A stretch of 64,000 nt of DNA from Haloterrigena salina JCM 13891 (GCF_000337495.1 NZ_AOIS01000028.1:34980-98979); one strand, 5' to 3'. Positions 17,690 through 27,533 are shown, counted from the stretch's first letter. Numbers and translations are program-made. The notes: generated by a model from the letters alone, not told the origin.

Positions 17690-20600
17690 ATGAGTACGGA
17701 CCAGCCAAGCGAGGGCGAGACAGGGGACGGACGCACGATTCTGCTGATCGGGAGCGGCCCGATCCAGATCGGACAGGCAGCCGAATTCGACTACTCCGGC
17801 GCACAGGCCTGCCGGGCGCTGCAGGAGGAGGGCGCCCGCGTCGTCCTCGTCAACTCCAACCCCGCGACGATCATGACGGACCCGGAGATGGCCGACCGCG
17901 TCTACATCGAGCCGATCACGACCGAGGCCATCTCCGAGATAATCCGCAAGGAGCAGCCCGACGGCGTCATCGCCGGCCTGGGCGGCCAGACCGGCCTGAA
18001 CGTCACGGCCGAACTGGCCGAGGAAGGCGTTCTCGAGGAGTACGACGTCGAGATCATGGGAACGCCGCTGGACACCATCTACGCCACGGAGGACCGCGAT
18101 CTCTTCCGCCAGCGCATGGAGAAGATCGGCCAGCCCGTCCCGCGGTCGACGACCATCTCGCTCGAGGAGGGCGAGGAGGTCTCGGAGATGACCGAGGAGG
18201 GCCTGAAAGAGCGCGTTCAGGCCGCCGTCGACGAGGTCGGCGGACTGCCGGTCATCGCCCGTACGACATACACGCTGGGCGGTTCGGGATCGGGCGTCGT
18301 CCACGAGATGGACGAACTGCTGCGCCGCGTTCGCAAGGGCCTGCGCCTCTCGCGTAACAGCGAGGTGCTGATCACCGAGTCCATCGCGGGCTGGGTCGAG
18401 TACGAGTACGAGGTCATGCGCGACGCCGACGACTCCTGTATCATCATCTGCAACATGGAGAACATCGACCCGATGGGCATCCACACCGGGGAGTCGACGG
18501 TCGTCACCCCCTCGCAGGTCGTCCCCGACGAGGGTCACCAGGAGATGCGCACCGCCGCGCTCGAGGTCATCCGCGAACTCGGCATTCAGGGCGGCTGTAA
18601 CATCCAGTTCGCCTGGCGCGACGACGGCACCCCCGGCGGCGAGTACCGCGTCGTCGAGGTCAACCCGCGCGTCTCCCGCTCCTCCGCGCTGGCCTCGAAG
18701 GCGACCGGCTACCCGATCGCCCGCGTGACCGCGAAGGTCGCGCTCGGCAAGCGCCTCCACGAGATCGAAAACGAGATCACCGGCGAGACGACCGCCGCCT
18801 TCGAACCCGCGATCGACTACGTCGTCACCAAGGTCCCGCGCTGGCCCAAAGACAAGTTCGACGACGTCGACTTCGAACTGACGACGGCGATGAAGTCGAC
18901 CGGCGAGGCGATGGCCATCGGCCGCAGCTTCGAGGAGTCGCTGCTCAAGGCGCTGCGCTCTTCCGAGTACGAACCCGACGTCGACTGGAACGAGGTCGGC
19001 GACGAGGAACTCGAGGAGCAGTATCTGGCTCGTCCGTCACCGGACCGACCCTACGCCATGTTCGAGGCGTTCGAACGCGGCTACACGGTTGACGAGATCT
19101 GCGAGCTGACGGACATCTACGAGTGGTACACCGAGCGCTTCAAGCGCATCGCCGACGCCACGGTCGCCGCCCAGGAGGGCGATTTCACCGAGGCCGCGAT
19201 CGCCGGTCACACGAACGCGACGATCGCCGCCGCGGCGGGCGCCGACGTCGGCGCCGTCGAACAGGAAGTGCCGGGTCGCACCTACAAGCAGGTCGACACC
19301 TGCGCCGGCGAGTTCGAGGCCGAGACGCCGTACTACTACTCGGCGCGCAAGAACGAGTTCGAGAAGGGGCCGCTGAAGGGCGACGCCGCGGCCGGCGAAC
19401 TCGAGGTCGACCGCGACATCGAGAGCGTGATCGTCGTCGGCGGCGGTCCGATCCGCATCGGACAGGGCGTCGAGTTCGACTACTGTTCGGTCCACGCGGT
19501 TCAGGCGCTCCGTGACATGGGCATCGAGGCCCACGTCGTCAACAACAACCCCGAGACCGTCTCGACCGACTACGACACCTCCGACGGCCTCTTCTTCGAG
19601 CCGATCACCGCCGAGGAGGTCGCCGACGTCGCCGAGGCGACCGGCGCCGACGGCGTGATGGTCCAGTTCGGCGGCCAGACCTCCGTCAACATCGGCGAAC
19701 CGCTCGAGGACGAACTCGAGCGCCGCGGACTCGACTGCGAGGTCATGGGTACGAGCGTCGAGGCGATGGACCTGGCGGAGGACCGCGACCGCTTCAACGC
19801 TCTGATGGACGAACTGGGCATCGCCCAGCCCGAGGGCGGCGCCGCCCACAGCGAGGAGGAAGCGATGGAACTCGCCCACGAGATCGGCTACCCGGTCCTC
19901 GTGCGTCCCTCCTACGTGCTGGGCGGCCGCGCGATGGACGTCGTCTACGACGACGCGGAACTCGAGACCTACATCGAGGAAGCCGTCCGCGTCAGCCCGG
20001 ACAAGCCGATCCTGGTCGACGACTTCCTCGCCGACGCCGTGGAACTGGACGTCGACGCCGTCGCCGACGGCGAGGACGTGCTCATCGGCGGCGTGATGGA
20101 ACACGTCGAGGCCGCGGGGGTCCACTCCGGCGACTCGGCCTGTATGATCCCGCCGCGCTCGCTCGACGACGACACCTTAGAGCGCGTCCGCGAGGTCACC
20201 GAGGACATCGCGACCGCACTCGACACCGTCGGGCTGCTCAACGTCCAGCTCGCGGTCCGCGACGGCGAGGTCTACGTCCTCGAGGCGAACCCGCGCTCCT
20301 CGCGTACCGTCCCGTTCATCTCGAAGGCCACGGGCGTCCCGATCGCCAAGATCGCCGCCAAGGTCATGGCCGGCAACACGCTCGCGGACCTCGCGATCGA
20401 GGAGCAGATCCCCGAGCAGACCTCGATCAAGGAGGTCGTCCTGCCCTTTGACCGCCTGCCGGGCTCGGACCCGCGTCTCGGCCCGGAGATGAAGTCCACC
20501 GGCGAGGTCATGGGCAGCGCCGACACCTTCGGCAAGGCCTACGACAAGGCCCAGGACGCGACGGGCAAGCCGATCCCCGAGTCGGGCACCGCGATCATCG

Positions 20601-20914
20601 ACCTCTCGGCCGACAAGTTCCCGGACCCGGAGACCGAGGAGGGCGAGGCACTGGTCGACGGCTTCACCAAGTACTTCGACCTCTGCGAGGAAGTCGACCT
20701 CGCTCAGGCCGTCCGTGAGGGGAAGGTCGACCTCATCGTCTCCCGCGACCGCGACCTGCTCGAGGTCGCCGTCGAGGAGGAGATCACCTACTTCTCGACG
20801 CCCGCCAGCGCCTCGGCCGCGCTCGAGGCCCTCGAGGCTAAGGACGAGCCGATCGACGTGCAGGCGATCACCGACCGCCCGAAGCGCACGGCCGAGTGGG
20901 GCCGTTCGGACTGA
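17690..20914 (+). CDS. carB: Carbamoyl-phosphate synthase large subunit
   Basis: Synthesises carbamoyl phosphate from bicarbonate, ATP and ammonia delivered by the small subunit, feeding arginine and pyrimidine synthesis. 1074 residues, the full family length. It has the two homologous ATP-grasp halves: IGSGPIQIGQAAEFDYSG opens the first and VGGGPIRIGQGVEFDYCS the second (about residue 580). RTTYTLGGSGSG and RPSYVLGGRAMDV are the paired ATP-binding loops, and VEVNPRVSRSSALASKATG and LEANPRSSRTVPFISKATG the paired catalytic loops. The C-terminal 140 residues form the MGS-like regulatory domain. No carA lies adjacent in the window, so the glutaminase subunit must be encoded elsewhere. A hairpin with a T-run follows the stop. 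Confidence 0.98.
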   Translation: MSTDQPSEGETGDGRTILLIGSGPIQIGQAAEFDYSGAQACRALQEEGARVVLVNSNPATIMTDPEMADRVYIEPITTEAISEIIRKEQPDGVIAGLGGQTGLNVTAELAEEGVLEEYDVEIMGTPLDTIYATEDRDLFRQRMEKIGQPVPRSTTISLEEGEEVSEMTEEGLKERVQAAVDEVGGLPVIARTTYTLGGSGSGVVHEMDELLRRVRKGLRLSRNSEVLITESIAGWVEYEYEVMRDADDSCIIICNMENIDPMGIHTGESTVVTPSQVVPDEGHQEMRTAALEVIRELGIQGGCNIQFAWRDDGTPGGEYRVVEVNPRVSRSSALASKATGYPIARVTAKVALGKRLHEIENEITGETTAAFEPAIDYVVTKVPRWPKDKFDDVDFELTTAMKSTGEAMAIGRSFEESLLKALRSSEYEPDVDWNEVGDEELEEQYLARPSPDRPYAMFEAFERGYTVDEICELTDIYEWYTERFKRIADATVAAQEGDFTEAAIAGHTNATIAAAAGADVGAVEQEVPGRTYKQVDTCAGEFEAETPYYYSARKNEFEKGPLKGDAAAGELEVDRDIESVIVVGGGPIRIGQGVEFDYCSVHAVQALRDMGIEAHVVNNNPETVSTDYDTSDGLFFEPITAEEVADVAEATGADGVMVQFGGQTSVNIGEPLEDELERRGLDCEVMGTSVEAMDLAEDRDRFNALMDELGIAQPEGGAAHSEEEAMELAHEIGYPVLVRPSYVLGGRAMDVVYDDAELETYIEEAVRVSPDKPILVDDFLADAVELDVDAVADGEDVLIGGVMEHVEAAGVHSGDSACMIPPRSLDDDTLERVREVTEDIATALDTVGLLNVQLAVRDGEVYVLEANPRSSRTVPFISKATGVPIAKIAAKVMAGNTLADLAIEEQIPEQTSIKEVVLPFDRLPGSDPRLGPEMKSTGEVMGSADTFGKAYDKAQDATGKPIPESGTAIIDLSADKFPDPETEEGEALVDGFTKYFDLCEEVDLAQAVREGKVDLIVSRDRDLLEVAVEEEITYFSTPASASAALEALEAKDEPIDVQAITDRPKRTAEWGRSD

Positions 20915-20923
20915 TCAGGCCGT

Positions 20924-20956
20924 AACCGAACCGGTCTGAGAACTGGTCGGTTTTAT
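20924..20956 (+). terminator. Hairpin plus T-run after carB
   Basis: AACCGACCGGT-type left arm (20924-20935, one bulged A) pairs with ACTGGTCGGTT (20942-20952) around a six-base loop, followed directly by TTTTATT. It begins 10 bases after the carB stop. Confidence 0.5.
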
Positions 20957-21102
20957 TCAGGGTATCTTCGCTTCAGCAGTCCTCCGACAGATTCGATAGC
21001 GCTATTCGTCTCTCGAGGACGAGCTCACCTCTTTCAGGTCGGGAATATTGACACGAGCGTGAAGACCGTATTGCTAGTACCCTACTGTTTTGCCGAGACG
21101 AA

Positions 21103-21109
21103 GCTTATC
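21103..21109 (+). promoter_or_regulatory. Putative TATA box of small membrane protein gene
   Basis: GCTTATC is centred 24 bases before ATG 21130. It favours that start over the in-frame ATG 21115. Confidence 0.35.
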
Positions 21110-21129
21110 GTCATGTGAGACGACAGAGG

Positions 21130-21330
21130 ATGGCCGAAATCGACCGTGACTTCGTAATCGTCTGGATTCTCTTTCCGATCGCCCTCGGAACGATCAGCTG
21201 GGGACTCAGCGGTCTCAGCGCTAGAGAAGCCGCGAAGGTCATCACCGGTGTCGTCATCGGTTCGTTCGTGACCAAAATCGCTCTTACCCGCTATCGGCAG
21301 CAGAGATCCACAGAAGACGACTACGATTGA
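21130..21330 (+). CDS. Small two-helix membrane protein
   Basis: 66-residue protein starting MAEIDRDFVIVWILFP. Residues about 9-30 and 40-58 are hydrophobic and should span the membrane; the tail (RYRQQRSTEDDYD) is charged. I do not recognise a family. The start at 21130 is preferred because a TATA-like box lies 24 bases upstream. It stands alone between carB and a convergent hydrolase gene. Confidence 0.55.
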   Translation: MAEIDRDFVIVWILFPIALGTISWGLSGLSAREAAKVITGVVIGSFVTKIALTRYRQQRSTEDDYD

Positions 21331-21391
21331 CTGGAACCGTTCGTGACTGGGCTGACGGCCCCAATCTCCGACCGCAGTTTCGTGCGTTACC

Positions 21392-22048
21392 TCAGCGCCC
21401 GAACCGGATGTCGACCGTCGTCCCGTCGGTTTCCGTCTCCTCGACGGACACCGCGGGGAGGACCGCGCGCAGTCTCATCGGGACGAGACCGCTAGCGACC
21501 GCGCCGATCGTTGCGAATCGCTTCCGACACAGCGAGTAGCCACCCGCGAACGCGACCAGGCCGAACAGGACGCGGTCGACGGCGGGCCCGGTCAGTCCCG
21601 AGTTGATCGCGACGGCCGCGAAGGCGAGACAGACGAGGAAGTCCTCCGGCGCACCCGAGTAGCGGACGTACCGGCGCGGCCGGTGCCAGCGCCCGAGGAC
21701 GTGGTTGTAGACGCCGTTCTCGGTCGTGGGATTCCACGGCTCGCGCTCGGCGCTGCCGCCGAGGACGTCCGAAAGCGAGTGAAGGGCGGCGGCCCCGACG
21801 GCGATCGTCAGCACCAGGAGCGCACCCGACCCCGTCAGGACGGCGAGCATCGAGAGCGCGAGCGTCGCGACCGAAAACCAGACCGGAAAGTGCAGCGTCT
21901 TCCGGTGGCGCGCCACCAGATCGGCGTCGGGTGCGAGGCCGCCGAGAAACGCGGCCGCGAGCATGGCCGGGCCGGCGTACTCGCCGATGGCCGGCAGGAG
22001 GAACACGGCGGCCGCGAGGGCCATGAACCCGTGGGTGAGCGCCATCAT
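21392..22048 (-). CDS. Membrane-bound metal-dependent hydrolase (YdjM family)
   Basis: 218-residue multi-pass membrane protein. It starts at the Met pair (22048 or 22045: MMALTHGFMALAAAVFLLP) rather than the longer open frame to 22162, because HGFMAL is the normal family N-terminus. His of THGF, APDADLVARHRKTLHFP and HSLSDVLGG are the metal-ligand positions of the YdjM/LexA-regulated membrane hydrolase family (DUF457). Substrate unknown. The C-terminal 40 residues (from about 178) are a cytoplasmic-type extension. It is transcribed in the same direction as the PHP gene upstream but separated from it by about 185 bases. Confidence 0.8.
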   Translation of the reverse strand: MMALTHGFMALAAAVFLLPAIGEYAGPAMLAAAFLGGLAPDADLVARHRKTLHFPVWFSVATLALSMLAVLTGSGALLVLTIAVGAAALHSLSDVLGGSAEREPWNPTTENGVYNHVLGRWHRPRRYVRYSGAPEDFLVCLAFAAVAINSGLTGPAVDRVLFGLVAFAGGYSLCRKRFATIGAVASGLVPMRLRAVLPAVSVEETETDGTTVDIRFGR

Positions 22049-22233
22049 AGCAGTATTGTACGGTACGTAGTTCTCAATCCTGATAAAGAAGTCCCTTTTG
22101 ACGGTTGGGGCGGACTCGAGCGGCGACGGTCGATCAAACCGTACTCGAGCGAGGGTCCTCACATCGCGGCGACAGCGCGACGAGAGGAACGTCGCGGCCG
22201 TATCGCCGGCCGCGTTCCTACGGCGAGACGGAG

Positions 22234-22968
22234 TCAGAACAGCGAGAGCGAGGTCGTCTTCCGCCGGGCGTTGCCGACGACCTTGGTCAGGTACTGCCAG
22301 GTCGTCGTTCGGTCGCCGACGGGATCGGTTCGGCCGGCGCGCATCGCCTCGAGGACCGTCTCCGTCGGGGGCGTGTCGGCGGTGGAAGGGACGGCGTCAG
22401 CGGGGAGTCGAACGTCGGTGGCGGCGCGGCCGACGTTCTCGGGTCGGTGGGCGTCGCTGGCGCCGAACCGCGGGTAGTCGCGGCGGGTCGCGAACTGGTC
22501 TGCCTGCCGGTTACGGACGTTCGTGACGGCGTGGGCGTTGTAGACCTCGACGCCGTCGACGTTCTCGATCGCGGCCCTGCGGGCCCCGTGGCGCGAGCGC
22601 TGGAACGGGTGGGCGACGATCGCGACGCCGCCGGCCTCCCGCACCGCTCGCGCCGTTTGGGGGAGTGGACGGCCGGGTTCCGGCGCGGCGTCGACGCCGA
22701 GCGCGAGCAGGTGGCCGTCAGCGGTCGAGACCTCGCAGCCAATGATGACGAGGAGATCATCGGATGCCAGTCGCGCGACTTCGCGGGCGCCGTCGATCGT
22801 GTCGTGGTCGGTGACGGCGATCCCGTCGAGACCGGCGCGGCGGGCCGCATCGACCAGCTCCGCCGGCGTCGTCGTCCCGTCGTAGGACGCCGTGGTGTGC
22901 ACGTGAGGATCGATTCGGAGCGTTTGCGGCCCCCGATCGACCGCGGCGTACTCGGCCCGACTCGTCAT
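22234..22968 (-). CDS. PHP-domain metal-dependent phosphoesterase
   Basis: 244-residue PHP-fold phosphoesterase, probably a nucleotide or phosphate-ester hydrolase like the YciV/RNase AM group. Metal ligands are visible in order: DPHVHTTASYDG (about 22), VTDHDTIDG, GCEVSTADGH, VAHPF and GASDAHRPENVG. ATG 22968 overlaps the stop of the upstream phosphatidyltransferase gene by four bases (ATGA), which implies co-transcription and translational coupling. No membrane helix. Confidence 0.85.
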   Translation of the reverse strand: MTSRAEYAAVDRGPQTLRIDPHVHTTASYDGTTTPAELVDAARRAGLDGIAVTDHDTIDGAREVARLASDDLLVIIGCEVSTADGHLLALGVDAAPEPGRPLPQTARAVREAGGVAIVAHPFQRSRHGARRAAIENVDGVEVYNAHAVTNVRNRQADQFATRRDYPRFGASDAHRPENVGRAATDVRLPADAVPSTADTPPTETVLEAMRAGRTDPVGDRTTTWQYLTKVVGNARRKTTSLSLF

Positions 22969-23663
22969 AGGTAGCCGAACTCGAGGCCCAGCGCCAGGCC
23001 GACGGCCGCGACTGCGGCGAGGCCGGCCAGCACGTGGGTGCCGTCGGTCTTGTAGGCCTTGTAGTCCGAGACCATCAGCGGGCAGGCGGCGGCGACGAGC
23101 AGTCCCGCAATCCAGCCGTTCCATGGGGCGACGAGGGCGGCGACGAAGTAGTTCGCGACCACGAGGAGGTTCGTGTGGACGACGGTAGTTCCGTGGTAGT
23201 AACTTGCGCCCCCGTCGGAGCCGAAGCCCTCCTCGTTGTGTCGGACCAGTCGCAGGCCGCCGAAGGCCAGTACGAGGAAGCCGACGACGAGGCTGGCGAG
23301 CACGTGCGGCGCGAGGACGAAGTGATAGAGCAACACCGCCGGCACCAGGTAGGCGAAGATGTCGATGAAGGAGTCCACCTGCCGGCCGAAGGGTGACGAC
23401 GTCCCCGTGCGGCGGGCGTACCAGCCGTCGGCCTTGTCCAGCAGGAACGCGCCAAACATGGCCAGCAGCGCCCAGTTGGGTTCGCCGCCGACGAACAGCA
23501 GCGCGCTCGCCCAGCCGACGAACAGCGCCCCGAGGCTGATGTAGTCGGCGCCCGTCAACTGTTCGAGCACGTTCGTTCGGTCCGCCGTCGTCCCAACCCG
23601 TCGATCGGCGAGATCCAGTCGGTTCCTGACGCCCCGTATCGCCTCTCGCAGTTCGTTGGTCAT
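22965..23663 (-). CDS. CDP-alcohol phosphatidyltransferase family membrane protein
   Basis: Membrane enzyme joining a CDP-activated lipid and an alcohol to make a phospholipid, 232 residues. The signature D-x2-D-G-x2-A-R-x8-G-x3-D-x3-D is present as DKADGWYARR...GRQVDSFID near residue 80. About six hydrophobic helices follow. I chose ATG 23663 over 23684 because TTTATTCC (plus-strand 23692-23699) lies about 32 bases upstream. Which archaeal head group it transfers is unknown. It overlaps the PHP gene by four bases, so a lipid or inositol-phosphate related role for that partner is possible. Confidence 0.87.
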   Translation of the reverse strand: MTNELREAIRGVRNRLDLADRRVGTTADRTNVLEQLTGADYISLGALFVGWASALLFVGGEPNWALLAMFGAFLLDKADGWYARRTGTSSPFGRQVDSFIDIFAYLVPAVLLYHFVLAPHVLASLVVGFLVLAFGGLRLVRHNEEGFGSDGGASYYHGTTVVHTNLLVVANYFVAALVAPWNGWIAGLLVAAACPLMVSDYKAYKTDGTHVLAGLAAVAAVGLALGLEFGYL

Positions 23664-23822
23664 CCGCTCGCGTGATACCTCCACCCGAACCGGAATAAAG
23701 CTGCTCCGAGAACTATTTACTTAGTACGGATCTATATAGTTCTTGGTCGCTACGTACCGGTACGGAGTTTCAGACGATCGACGCGAGGCGGCGAATTCAC
23801 CGTTCTCGAGGAATCGTTCCGG

Positions 23823-24398
23823 TCAGGACGGTCGAACCGACCGATGGGAGAACGGCCCGACTCTGACGTAGCGGCGGCGCCGCCGCGGGTCGAAGCCGCG
23901 GCGCTCGAACAGGGCTCGCGAGGGGCTATTGTCGAGCGCGACTAGCGCCGTCGCGCGCTCCGCACCCCGTTCCCGAGCGAGTCGGCAGGTCTCGCCGACC
24001 AACGCCGTCGCGATGCCGCGGTTGCGGTGGTCGGGATCGACGAAGACGCGCCTGATGTAGGCCCCCTCGAAGCGCAGTTCCCGCTCGAGGGGATGGATCT
24101 CGTGGGTCGCGTCGACGGAGCAAAACAGGTAGCCGCGGGGACGGCCGTCCTCGAGCGCGGCGACGACGAGTTCGTCGGACTGGAGTTCCTCGATCGGCGC
24201 GTCGAGCGCCGCGACCGTCGAGGGGTCGCAGGTCTCGACCGCGTACGCGCTGCGTTGGTCCCCGCCGTCGGCGGCCGGCGCGTCCTCGAGGTCGGCGACG
24301 TACTCGATCAGCTCCGTCGCCGTGATTCCGCGCCGTGCGAGCGCGTCGTAGACGGCGCGACCGTACCGATTCCGTGTCAGCCGCCACAGCCGTGGCAT
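23823..24398 (-). CDS. GNAT-family N-acetyltransferase
   Basis: 191-residue acetyl-CoA-dependent acetyltransferase. The acetyl-CoA binding motif A is RRVFVDPDHRNRGIATALVGETCRLA split by its R/Q-x2-G-x-G/A core (RNRGIA), near residue 125, followed by ATALVALDNSPSRALFERRGF, the usual motif B. The N-terminal 40 residues are helical and basic. The acyl acceptor is unknown. It lies alone between the phosphatidyltransferase and ABC permease genes, all in the same direction. Confidence 0.85.
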   Translation of the reverse strand: MPRLWRLTRNRYGRAVYDALARRGITATELIEYVADLEDAPAADGGDQRSAYAVETCDPSTVAALDAPIEELQSDELVVAALEDGRPRGYLFCSVDATHEIHPLERELRFEGAYIRRVFVDPDHRNRGIATALVGETCRLARERGAERATALVALDNSPSRALFERRGFDPRRRRRYVRVGPFSHRSVRPS

Positions 24399-24509
24399 TG
24401 CGCGAGCGGTTTCTCGGCCCGCGAGATAAGTATTGGGTCGCCGACACCGGGGCGCCGACGGTCGCCGGCGCCGAGTACGATTTAATCGCGTTCGAAGGGG
24501 GTCGGGGAT

Positions 24510-26168
24510 TCAGTCGAGCGTGTACCAGTCGAACCGTTCGACGGCGTACAGGTACGAGATGACGGGCGCGATCAGGCCGGCCACGAGGACGACCCACGCG
24601 GCGATCGTGATCCCGCGTGCGGAGATCGACACCGTCGGCCCGGGGACCCACGACGAGACGGCGACCACGGTCTCGGCAATCAGTTCGGGGGCGTCGGCGT
24701 AGAGCACGATCGCGGCGATCGCCGGGAGGACGATCGCCAGGGAATAGACGACGAACGCGGTCTTGCTCGGCATCACCGCCTCGCGGTTGTTCGTGACCTT
24801 GACGCTGCCGAAGCGGGGCGCCGCCGTCCCGATACCCGTCGCAAGCGCGGGCGTCACGACGGCGCCGACGGCGGTACCCGCGGCCAGCGCGGCCGTCCGC
24901 TCGAGCGAGAGCGGACTGGCGAGACCGAGGGCGAGCGAACCGACGAGGCCGATCGGGCCGGCGACGAGCGCGCCGGCGACGACCAGCCCGGTAATCGCCT
25001 GCCGACCCGACAGCGGCGACGCCACGACGGCGGGCAGCCCGCGGCCCAGATCGCCCAGCGGGTTGAGCGTGAACAGGGCGCCAGCAGCCCAGGCGAGGTA
25101 CACTGAGAGGATCACGGCGATGTACGCGGGCACGCGTCCGGTCTGGACGATCTCCTGAAAGAACGCGATCGAGCCGAACAGCGGGTAGGCGACGTACGCC
25201 AGCCGGATCGGCGCTCGCTTCGTCCGTCGGATCGCGGTGACGGCCACCGTTCGGACCGGCCGCGAGAGGCCGCGACCGAGCAGGGCCGCGAGCCGGTTCG
25301 ACGACTCCGTCGCGGTCGCCTCTTCCTCCTCGAACCGGGCCGGATCAGCGAACCAGTGGACGCCGGCGATGGCGATCGCGGCGGCAAACGCGGCGGCACT
25401 GACGGCGACGGCGCCGACGACGCCGCCCAGCATCGCCGTACTCGAGGCGTCGACGTTCGGGACGGCGGCAAGCAAGATGTGGCCGGGCCAGCCGAGCGGC
25501 GTGTCCTGGAGGAGGGAGAACAGCCAGCTCGTGAGCCCGCCAATGCGGTCCGTCGCGAACACCCACAGGTACACGACCCAGAACGCGGCGAACACCACGA
25601 TGCGGAAGCGGGCGATCGGTTCGTAGACGGTGACGAGATGTCGGACGCTGATGCCGATCACGAAACCGATCGGGACGGCGGTTGCGAGGGCGAGGCAGAC
25701 GAGCAGCGGACCGGCCAGAACGGGCCAGATCGTTCCCGTGCCGTAGGCGAACGCGCCCGAGAGCACGAGCGACGCGGGCAGGAGCCAGCTCCCGAACAGC
25801 AGGATTTCGGCGCCGATGACGCCGATCACGGCGTTTCGAAGGGATGTCGAGGTCAGGAGGAACTCCGGTTCGTCCGGATCCGCGGCCGTCGAGAACGCGC
25901 GGAGCGTCGTGAAGAAGGCCAGGAAGAACCAGATGACGCCGACGCCGCCAGTGACGAGATCCGTCGCGAACGCGGCGGTATCCGACGTCACCCCATCGGC
26001 GAGTTCCGCGCCCAGCCGCGGGAGCATATAGCCGCCCGCCAGAAGGATCAATCCGCCCATGACGAACGCCAGAAACCCCGTCATGAGGAGTTTCGTCGTA
26101 TCGGACGCGACCGTTCGCACCGTCCGCCGAAACTCCGTTTTGGCGACGAGCGCGGGGATTCCCGTCAT
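24510..26168 (-). CDS. ABC-2-like exporter permease, multi-pass membrane protein
   Basis: 552-residue integral membrane protein with roughly twelve hydrophobic helices in two clusters separated by an acidic cytoplasmic segment at about residue 280 (FEEEEATATESSNR). No soluble domain. The architecture and FFTTLRAFSTAADPDEPEFLLTSTS loop resemble haloarchaeal permeases that pair with ABC-2 type ATPases. An orphan ATPase gene lies 1.4 kb away on the opposite strand (27599), with one gene between. I infer, but cannot show, that they form one exporter. Confidence 0.7.
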   Translation of the reverse strand: MTGIPALVAKTEFRRTVRTVASDTTKLLMTGFLAFVMGGLILLAGGYMLPRLGAELADGVTSDTAAFATDLVTGGVGVIWFFLAFFTTLRAFSTAADPDEPEFLLTSTSLRNAVIGVIGAEILLFGSWLLPASLVLSGAFAYGTGTIWPVLAGPLLVCLALATAVPIGFVIGISVRHLVTVYEPIARFRIVVFAAFWVVYLWVFATDRIGGLTSWLFSLLQDTPLGWPGHILLAAVPNVDASSTAMLGGVVGAVAVSAAAFAAAIAIAGVHWFADPARFEEEEATATESSNRLAALLGRGLSRPVRTVAVTAIRRTKRAPIRLAYVAYPLFGSIAFFQEIVQTGRVPAYIAVILSVYLAWAAGALFTLNPLGDLGRGLPAVVASPLSGRQAITGLVVAGALVAGPIGLVGSLALGLASPLSLERTAALAAGTAVGAVVTPALATGIGTAAPRFGSVKVTNNREAVMPSKTAFVVYSLAIVLPAIAAIVLYADAPELIAETVVAVSSWVPGPTVSISARGITIAAWVVLVAGLIAPVISYLYAVERFDWYTLD

Positions 26169-26332
26169 CAGCGATCGCCTCCGTTCTCGTCTCGACGTGT
26201 CGTCGTTGCGGGGGCCATGGTCGAAACCGCGTGCCGTATCCAGTAAATAGTTCGGATATTGTCATGCGGACGGACGTCGATCGAGCGCGTTGCCGCCCTC
26301 GTTTAGTCTACCGAGTTGGAACGTCTCGGGTC

Positions 26333-26339
26333 CTTATAG
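26333..26339 (+). promoter_or_regulatory. Putative TATA box of the Ycf48-like gene
   Basis: CTTATAG is centred 34 bases before ATG 26370, in the divergent region with the permease gene. Confidence 0.4.
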
Positions 26340-26369
26340 GCCCTCGAGCGCTACTCCGGGTCGCGACCC

Positions 26370-27533
26370 ATGACCGACCAGACCAGACGCGACGTGCTTC
26401 GGCTCGCGACCGCATCGGCGACCGCCGGTGTCCTTCCGTTCGGTTCGACGGCCGCCGCGCAATCGGACGACAGCGAGTGGGAACGGGTCGAATCGCCGAC
26501 CGGAAAGGCGTTAAACGACGCCGTCGATACCGCGGCGGGACCGTTCGCAGCCGGGGCCGACGGAAACGTCATCGCCCGCCGCGAGGACGGCTGGCAGACG
26601 GTCGTGGCGTACGGCCCGCAGGCCCGGAGCCGTCGTTTGACCGGAATCGATGCCACCGACGACGGCCGAGCGGTCTGGTTCGTCGGCGGCAGCGGCGTCA
26701 TCGGCGAGTATGACGTCGAGACGCGGACGCTGACTAACTACTCCGCGCCGAAGGGGAAGACCAGCACCTGGGAGGACTGCGCCGTGCGGGGGACCGCCGG
26801 CGAGAACGAGCGGGTGTACTTCGTCAACGGCTCCGGCGAACTGCTCGTCGGCGTCCGTCAGGACAGCGGTGCGATGCAGTACGAGGAGGTGATCAAACCC
26901 GGCGGCGGCTCGACGATTCCAGGGATCGACTTCCACGCAAGGGAGGCGGGCCACGTCTGTACCACGAGCCAGTTCGTCGGGGAGACTGCCGACGGCGGCG
27001 AGACGTGGGAGCGGATCGGCATCGACTTCGCCGGCGGCGCGTTCTTCGATCTGGCGAGTCAGGGCCAGCAGGACGTGAACGTCGCCGCCGGCTCCGGCAT
27101 CGTCTATCGCTACGACGGCTTCCGCTGGACGCCCCACGTCGTCGACGACAAGCGACGGGCGATCCGGGCCGTCGACCGCGACGGAACCGACGGACTCGCG
27201 GCCGGCGACGGCGGGACGGTCTACGAGCGTCGGTCCGCCGGTCAGTGGCGCCAGCACGAAACGAGCGTCGAATCGAAACTCGACGGCGTCGCGACGGGGT
27301 CATCGTACGACGTCGCGGTCGGCGACGACGGGACGATCCTCGAACGGCGAGTCGAGGGAACCGGATCTGGCAGCGACGAATCCGGCACCGAGAGTGGAAA
27401 CGAGACGAACGAGACGTCCCAGGCGAGCGTGACGACAGTCGACGCCGCGACCCTTTCGCTCGACGACGCCGAACGGCTCTCTGTCGAGAACTACGTCGAG
27501 GGCGAGTGGATGACGCCGGGACAGGTGCAGTAA
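26370..27533 (+). CDS. Tat-exported beta-propeller protein (Ycf48/BNR-like)
   Basis: 387-residue secreted protein. TRRDVLRLATASATAGVLPF is a twin-arginine signal ending at AAA-Q near residue 33. There is no lipobox Cys. The mature part is built of repeated units of the BNR/Ycf48 kind (for example AGADGNVIARREDGWQTV, VGGSGVIGEYD, AGDGGTVYERRSAGQW, VGDDGTILERR), consistent with a seven-bladed propeller. The tail from about 345 is Ser/Gly/Asn/Glu rich. It probably acts outside the cell or in the pseudoperiplasm; its target is unknown. It sits between the ABC permease and ATPase genes. Confidence 0.75.
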   Translation: MTDQTRRDVLRLATASATAGVLPFGSTAAAQSDDSEWERVESPTGKALNDAVDTAAGPFAAGADGNVIARREDGWQTVVAYGPQARSRRLTGIDATDDGRAVWFVGGSGVIGEYDVETRTLTNYSAPKGKTSTWEDCAVRGTAGENERVYFVNGSGELLVGVRQDSGAMQYEEVIKPGGGSTIPGIDFHAREAGHVCTTSQFVGETADGGETWERIGIDFAGGAFFDLASQGQQDVNVAAGSGIVYRYDGFRWTPHVVDDKRRAIRAVDRDGTDGLAAGDGGTVYERRSAGQWRQHETSVESKLDGVATGSSYDVAVGDDGTILERRVEGTGSGSDESGTESGNETNETSQASVTTVDAATLSLDDAERLSVENYVEGEWMTPGQVQ

